Below, one piece after another: positions 60,417 through 64,000 of a DNA stretch of 64,000 bases. Position numbers and translations under genes: made by a program. Position 1 is the stretch's first letter. Each line of letters opens with the position of its first letter. Below the pieces are notes generated by a model. That model saw nothing but the letters and a program-made list of their open reading frames with translations, was not told where the DNA came from and searched no databases. Source of the stretch: Streptococcus suis (GTDB lineage: Bacteria > Bacillota > Bacilli > Lactobacillales > Streptococcaceae); NCBI GenBank assembly GCA_022354845.1, contig CP031970.1:1612001-1676000 (forward strand), read 5' to 3'.

Positions 60417-60722
60417 TCTCTTGCGACAAACAAGATTACATATATAGATACCAAAGGAAACATAAATAAACCTCTGCATGCAGATTATCTTAACAATAAG
60501 ATGAGAACATTTAAAAATCGTCACCCATATTTTACACACGCCACACCACATAAACTAAGGCATACAGGTGCTACACTTGCTAAACAGGCTGGAACGTCTA
60601 TTGAAGCTATTTCTGAAGCTCTAACCCATAGTGACACGATTACAACAAAGACTTATGTCAATGCTTCGAATGTTATTCCAATGGCTGTTGGAGAGATTGC
60701 CTATCGTAATCTTAAAAAGTAA
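60417..60722 (+). pseudogene. Tyrosine recombinase (integrase) C-terminal remnant 2
   Basis: An open frame of about 101 codons without a proper start (YIDTKGNINKPLHADYLNN, then HATPHKLRHTGATLAKQAG and AISEALTHSDTITTKTYVN). HKLRH is the box II His/Arg cluster and TYVN carries the nucleophilic Tyr. The N-terminal two thirds, including the first catalytic Arg, are missing. It runs toward the rpsI-end copy at 60832 and probably belonged to the integrase that used it. Confidence 0.8.
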
Positions 60723-60733
60723 TGATGTGAATT

Positions 60734-60794
60734 TGGTGTGAAAAATGGTGTGAATTTTGTTAAAAAACGTCAAAAAAACACCCCATGGTGTGAA
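60734..60794. repeat. TGGTGTGAA direct repeats beside the integrase remnant
   Basis: Three copies of TGGTGTGAA at 60734-60742, 60746-60754 and 60786-60794. The third is in a CATGGT/ACCATG hairpin that also looks like the integrase terminator. The same motif forms an inverted repeat at 43734-43799. They are candidate integrase arm sites. Confidence 0.6.
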
Positions 60795-60831
60795 CCATGA
60801 AGTGTTGTAAATGCTGTATTGTAGCTGGTTC

Positions 60832-60880
60832 TTAACGTTTTGAGAACTGGCTAGCTTTACGAGCTTTCTTAAGACCTGGT
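60832..60880 (-). repeat. rpsI 3'-end copy F (attachment-site scar)
   Basis: The minus strand encodes PGLKKARKASQFSKR-stop, as in copy A, but with several different synonymous codons (AGC, CAG, TCA instead of TCA, CAA, AGT). No more of rpsI is present to its right. Confidence 0.85.
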
Positions 60881-61064
60881 TTTTTATCTCATTTATCATT
60901 CTTTGATAAATGTCAGTAATTCCAAGCACCTATTAGATACTTTATTCGTTTCTTATCACTTCTAACCTATTATTTCAGACAAAGGGTTATCAAGAGGTTA
61001 TCAAAAATGAGTTTTCGGAGCTTTTGTAATTTAGAAACTCGAATAGCAATGTTAATCATGAAAA

Positions 61065-61457
61065 TCAATTCGATAGATTAGATTTTTTGTCTCTTAATAA
61101 TTTTTCAATTTTATCAACATGATATTTCCAATACAGTAAACCAATGATTGTAATAGGTATTCCTAGCAAAACAAAATGAATCGCTATAGTAAAACTCAAA
61201 CCAGTAACCAGCATATATGCTATTTCAACTATACTAGATATTAAAAATATAGTAAGTATTTGGATATAGATGCTTTTCTGAAATTTAATGGAGTATTTAA
61301 ATAACAACTCTAAAGCAAGTACTTCAACATATCCAAATACTATGAATATAATAATATTGATCCAAGACGTTAAACCTGAATTTATAAGAGTAAAATATAG
61401 ATTATAGATTGCACCAATGCAAAGCAAGAGTAGAAGTTTTTTTAAGTATTTCACCAC
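61065..61457 (-). CDS. DUF3021-like membrane protein
   Basis: 130 aa with four membrane spans (LLLLLCIGAIYNLYFTLI; IIIFIVFGYVEVLALELLF; IQILTIFLISSIVEIAYML; FVLLGIPITIIGLLYWKY) and a charged C-terminal tail. The size, topology and position right after a LytTR gene match DUF3021 proteins, which often pair with and restrain LytTR regulators. It overlaps the LytTR stop by 1 bp. Last gene of the ABC/LytTR operon. Confidence 0.8.
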   Translation of the reverse strand: MVKYLKKLLLLLCIGAIYNLYFTLINSGLTSWINIIIFIVFGYVEVLALELLFKYSIKFQKSIYIQILTIFLISSIVEIAYMLVTGLSFTIAIHFVLLGIPITIIGLLYWKYHVDKIEKLLRDKKSNLSN

Positions 61458-61972
61458 TAATCCTCCAAGTACTCTAAAAATTGTTTTTTATATTTTCGAG
61501 AAACCGTTAAGTTTTGACCATCTGTTAATTCAATGATAAATTTTCCATTCAGAGAAGGATAAATTTTTTCTACAACTAATATATTAACAATAAAAGATTT
61601 ACTAATTCTCACATATAATTTGCTGAACTCTTCTATCTCATACAACTTATTTTTTAGACGCAAAGTGAGATTGTCAGCATAAGCATATACCTTATCACCA
61701 ATACCTTCAAAATACAGCACATCCTGATAGTCGCATTTTCCTAATATATCTCCATAAGTGTCATCTTGTCTATAACCTACAACGGCATGTTCAGTCTGTT
61801 GAATATTATCTTTAAAAAAACTAACAATCTCTTCCTCACTAAAATTTTCAAAAAGAAATGTTATATTTTTCGCTTCTGCTGAGCGTACGTTTAAAGAGAC
61901 TGGTAAATCAATCCACTCGGACAACATTTTCTCTAATTTAGATATATTTCCAAAGTACTCGTTTATTTTCAA
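61457..61972 (-). CDS. LytTR-family DNA-binding regulator
   Basis: 171 aa without a receiver domain. Residues 75-171 form a LytTR domain (LRLKNKLYEIEEFSKLYVRI, SKSFIVNILVVEKIYPSLNG, LTDGQNLTVSRKYKKQFLEY). The start is a TTG at 61972, six bases after AGGAGG. It is coupled to the DUF3021-like protein, an established LytTR regulatory pair, and lies downstream of the ABC transporter it may control. Confidence 0.9.
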   Translation of the reverse strand: MKINEYFGNISKLEKMLSEWIDLPVSLNVRSAEAKNITFLFENFSEEEIVSFFKDNIQQTEHAVVGYRQDDTYGDILGKCDYQDVLYFEGIGDKVYAYADNLTLRLKNKLYEIEEFSKLYVRISKSFIVNILVVEKIYPSLNGKFIIELTDGQNLTVSRKYKKQFLEYLED

Positions 61973-61981
61973 AAAAGCCTC

Positions 61982-62725
61982 CTAATTAGCCTGCTCCTTT
62001 CTCTGTAAAAAGATATAGATTCCCAAGAAGCATATAATATAAATAAAGAGAATAGTTACAGATCTAACATCAATACCTTTATTTTCTAACAATCGCCACC
62101 CCAGGCGAGCGTAGTTATACGATGGCAAGAAAGTTGCAATCTGAGAAAGAAATTTTGGCATAGCTGCCACTGGCATCCATAAACCACCCAAAAAAGAAAG
62201 CACTAAATATGTTATTGTTCCGATTGGTTGAGACAAACTATCTAATCTACCGATTAGCAAGGCCATAATTAAAAATACAACACTTCCAATATTTAGTGTA
62301 ATTCCTATATTAATCGTTTCAAGTACTCCTAAATTGATTCCTTTATAAAGGTAGGCAACTACAAACATAAGGAATGTAAAAGCAACTGAGATCAACAAAT
62401 ATGAAAATACATGACTAATCACATAATAAATAGAATTAACTGGAGATACTCTCAAATAAGTATACCATTTTTTTTTTCGTTCATCTGCAATTTTAGTACC
62501 AAGGAGATTGATTGCATTCCCCATAATTCCAAAAGCAATCATAGAAATTAAACAATACTCTGACCACGGTACACCGTTAACATTAGCATTTTTAGGAAAA
62601 ATCGCTGTATATATAATATAAAAAATGACAGGCAAAGCAATGATAAATAATACATATTTGGTATCTCTAAAAACCCTTTTTATATCCAACCATATTAAGA
62701 AGAAAAGTCTACTCGCTTGAAACAT
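61982..62725 (-). CDS. ABC-2 type transporter permease
   Basis: 247 aa with six membrane spans and the ABC-2 pattern, for example DTKYVLFIIALPVIFYIIYT at the first span and FLGGLWMPVAAMPKFLSQIA in the C-terminal half. It overlaps the ATPase gene by 17 bp, with GGAGGT ahead of its ATG. Together with the ATPase it should form an exporter for a drug, peptide or lipid; self-immunity to a bacteriocin is one option. Confidence 0.9.
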   Translation of the reverse strand: MFQASRLFFLIWLDIKRVFRDTKYVLFIIALPVIFYIIYTAIFPKNANVNGVPWSEYCLISMIAFGIMGNAINLLGTKIADERKKKWYTYLRVSPVNSIYYVISHVFSYLLISVAFTFLMFVVAYLYKGINLGVLETINIGITLNIGSVVFLIMALLIGRLDSLSQPIGTITYLVLSFLGGLWMPVAAMPKFLSQIATFLPSYNYARLGWRLLENKGIDVRSVTILFIYIICFLGIYIFLQRKEQAN

Positions 62726-63590
62726 TTTCTAATACCTCCATAAAATATTGACGTAGATTACTTTGATTCTTTTTTATAATCGAAATAGGAATTTTTCCTA
62801 TAGATACTACTTCATCTATCATTTGATACTTAAATTCTATTTCAGAATCAGTCTCTTCAAAACTAAATTTTTTAATTACTTCTAATTGTTTTTGAGTTAT
62901 TTGACTCTTATCTACTGAATACGATGAACGTTTTTCGATTTTATCCTGAACATTAGTCATTTTACTATCTGAAACTAATAGCCCCTTTGACAAAATAAGT
63001 ACTCTATTACAGAACTCAGAAACTTCCTCCATATCATGACTAATCAAGATTATTGTCAAATCTTTACTGAACGAAAATGTGTTTAACGTCTCCCAAAATG
63101 CTTTTTTTGATACTACATCCATCCCGACTGTTGGTTCATCCAATATAAGTACTTTAGGATTATTAATTATCGCAGTAGCAAATTGAACTCGCCTTTGTTG
63201 CCCACCTGATAAAGAGTCACAATATTTATTCTTCACTGTTCTTAAGTTAACACTATCTAAAATACTTTCGACTGATTTGGAATTGGTTGAAAAGCGCTTC
63301 ACCATATCTAACCATTCGTAGACCTTCATCTTCTCAGGCATAGAAATTTCCTGCAACATAACCCCAACATCAGATTTAATATCGAAATTCCTCTTAACCT
63401 CCCCAGAATCTTGAGAAAGTATACCTAAAATTATTTTTATTAAAGTGGACTTTCCTTCACCATTCAAACCCAAAAGTCCAATGATATCACCCTTGTTCAC
63501 AACCAAGTCAACACCTTTTAATATTTGTTTATTTTTGAATGATTTGGTAATATTTGATATTTCAAAAACATTATTCACTTTAATCACCAC
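62709..63590 (-). CDS. ABC transporter ATP-binding protein
   Basis: 293 aa. Walker A is GLLGLNGEGKSTLIKIILG, signature SLSGGQQRRVQFATAI, Walker B VLILDEPTVGMD, H-loop LISHDMEEVSEF. The last 80 residues are the extra C-terminal domain seen in exporter-type ATPases. The start looks like GTG at 63590, 11 bp inside the 90-aa gene; a GTG four codons later is an alternative. It partners the ABC-2 permease. Confidence 0.92.
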   Translation of the reverse strand: MVIKVNNVFEISNITKSFKNKQILKGVDLVVNKGDIIGLLGLNGEGKSTLIKIILGILSQDSGEVKRNFDIKSDVGVMLQEISMPEKMKVYEWLDMVKRFSTNSKSVESILDSVNLRTVKNKYCDSLSGGQQRRVQFATAIINNPKVLILDEPTVGMDVVSKKAFWETLNTFSFSKDLTIILISHDMEEVSEFCNRVLILSKGLLVSDSKMTNVQDKIEKRSSYSVDKSQITQKQLEVIKKFSFEETDSEIEFKYQMIDEVVSIGKIPISIIKKNQSNLRQYFMEVLENVSSE

Positions 63591-63846
63591 CCAACATCAA
63601 AATTATTTTATTAACAAAATCTCTTTGAACAGAAGTAAATTCGGGAATATTACTCTCAATAAATGAATCTGTCAAATATATTGCGCACAAATTATTATCA
63701 ATATCTTCATGATTCCTGTTTTGTAAACTTTTCCAACACAATTCAAACTCTTTCTGTGGGAAATCTTTCAATTCATAAATATTTGTTCCATCCTTGATAT
63801 AGATTTTTTCCTCCGATGACATATAATAAGTAATATTTGTTCTCAT
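63580..63846 (-). CDS. 88-aa protein of unknown function
   Basis: Starts MRTNITYYMSSEEKIYIKDG at an ATG with GGGAG 8 bases ahead; a TTG at 63852 is too close to that site. Acidic, no signal peptide, no membrane span, and one Cys in FELCWKSLQNRN. I do not recognise a family. Its position between a possible Cys-rich peptide gene and a transporter operon makes a role in peptide maturation or immunity possible, but this is only context. Confidence 0.65.
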   Translation of the reverse strand: MRTNITYYMSSEEKIYIKDGTNIYELKDFPQKEFELCWKSLQNRNHEDIDNNLCAIYLTDSFIESNIPEFTSVQRDFVNKIILMLGGD

Positions 63847-63873
63847 ACTCAAAACTCCCTAATTTATGGATAA

Positions 63874-63923
63874 AAAAGCACTATAGAATCCAATTGAAAA
63901 GCAATGAATCACTATAGTGCTTT
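63874..63923 (-). terminator. Long hairpin between the peptide-like tail and the operon
   Basis: AAAGCACTATAG pairs perfectly over 12 bp with CTATAGTGCTTT, around a loop of about 25 nt, with a T-rich run on the minus strand. It lies after the stop of the cysteine-rich frame and before the 88-aa gene. It could let more transcript accumulate for the first gene than for the rest. Confidence 0.7.
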
Positions 63924-63951
63924 ATTGACAACTAATAATTGGGTTAAAAAA

Positions 63952-63999
63952 TTAACCACAACAACAGCAACATGGACAGCAGCATAATGTTACACTCCA
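63952..63999 (-). CDS. Possible C-terminal end of a cysteine-rich peptide, cut by the window edge
   Basis: Reading leftward from 63999 one frame encodes WSVTLCCCPCCCCCG and a TAA stop at 63952-63954. Eight of the last ten residues are Cys, using a mix of TGC and TGT codons. Such tails occur in thiazole-modified peptides of the streptolysin S type, though no modification enzyme is in the window. A second frame encodes a short hydrophobic tail (MLLSMLLLLWLIF), so the frame is not settled without the upstream sequence. Confidence 0.45.
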   Translation of the reverse strand, partial: WSVTLCCCPCCCCCG

Positions 64000-64000
64000 G

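Noticed and set aside
43583..60880. Classical integron
   Set aside because: No intI-type integrase or attC folds; the repeated unit is a ribosomal gene end.

Overview
The window is low-GC Firmicute DNA and almost certainly comes from a Streptococcus, most likely S. suis or a close relative. The evidence is the complete streptococcal mevalonate operon, an ami oligopeptide transporter with AmiA/C/D/E/F-like lengths, the sufCDSUB operon, a CodY-type ilv regulon, and two tandem small RNA genes with CiaR-type promoters. The species is an inference from gene content; no 16S or MLST gene is present.

The left two thirds (1-42 kb) is ordinary chromosome. On the minus strand, in order: a histidine phosphatase (cut by the window edge), a DUF711/ACT pair, mvaK1-mvaD-mvaK2-fni, two csRNA-like genes, a MATE exporter, thrC, and amiACDEF. 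Then come dacA (+), sufCDSUB (-), mecA and a GlcNAc-1-P transferase (-), uppP (-), a glutamine-type ABC transporter (+), a small unknown protein, an SPFH protein, ilvA and ilvB-ilvN-ilvC (-). A cell-surface glycan trio (+), ilvD (+), a gene killed by one stop codon, a SufT-like factor and a flavin-binding protein follow. CodY-like boxes lie before thrC, the ABC transporter, ilvB and ilvD, so branched-chain and threonine metabolism looks co-regulated. Three gaps (17.96-18.42, 19.89-20.28 and 32.65-32.99 kb) hold dense hairpin arrays, and in the first the stems show compensatory base changes.

From about 42.4 kb to the right edge the window is accessory DNA. Copies of the 3' end of rpsI (last codons of ribosomal protein S9, minus strand) recur at 43.6, 45.4, 48.9 and 60.9 kb, and related element ends lie at 47.5 and 49.2 kb. 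The copies split the region into cargo modules: a decayed module with a 53-aa ORF and remnants of an AlbA-type gene and an integrase; a DUF389 membrane protein; an RmlC-like epimerase plus a decayed ISL3 element; a membrane protein with an XRE regulator; a large defence-like operon; and a peptide-export-like operon. I read this as repeated insertion of integrative elements at the rpsI 3' end. The intact rpsI should lie to the right of the window.

The defence-like module (49.4-60.9 kb) encodes a small methyltransferase-like protein, a 1460-aa nuclease-like/helicase/methyltransferase fusion, a 1251-aa YobI-like membrane-anchored P-loop NTPase and an AlbA-type ATP-binding protein. The last is broken by a stop codon and a C-tract frameshift. 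A partly deleted copy of the same module lies at 42.5-43.6 kb. At the far right a LytTR-regulated ABC transporter operon lies downstream of what may be the tail of a cysteine-rich peptide (8 Cys in the last 10 residues), cut by the window edge.
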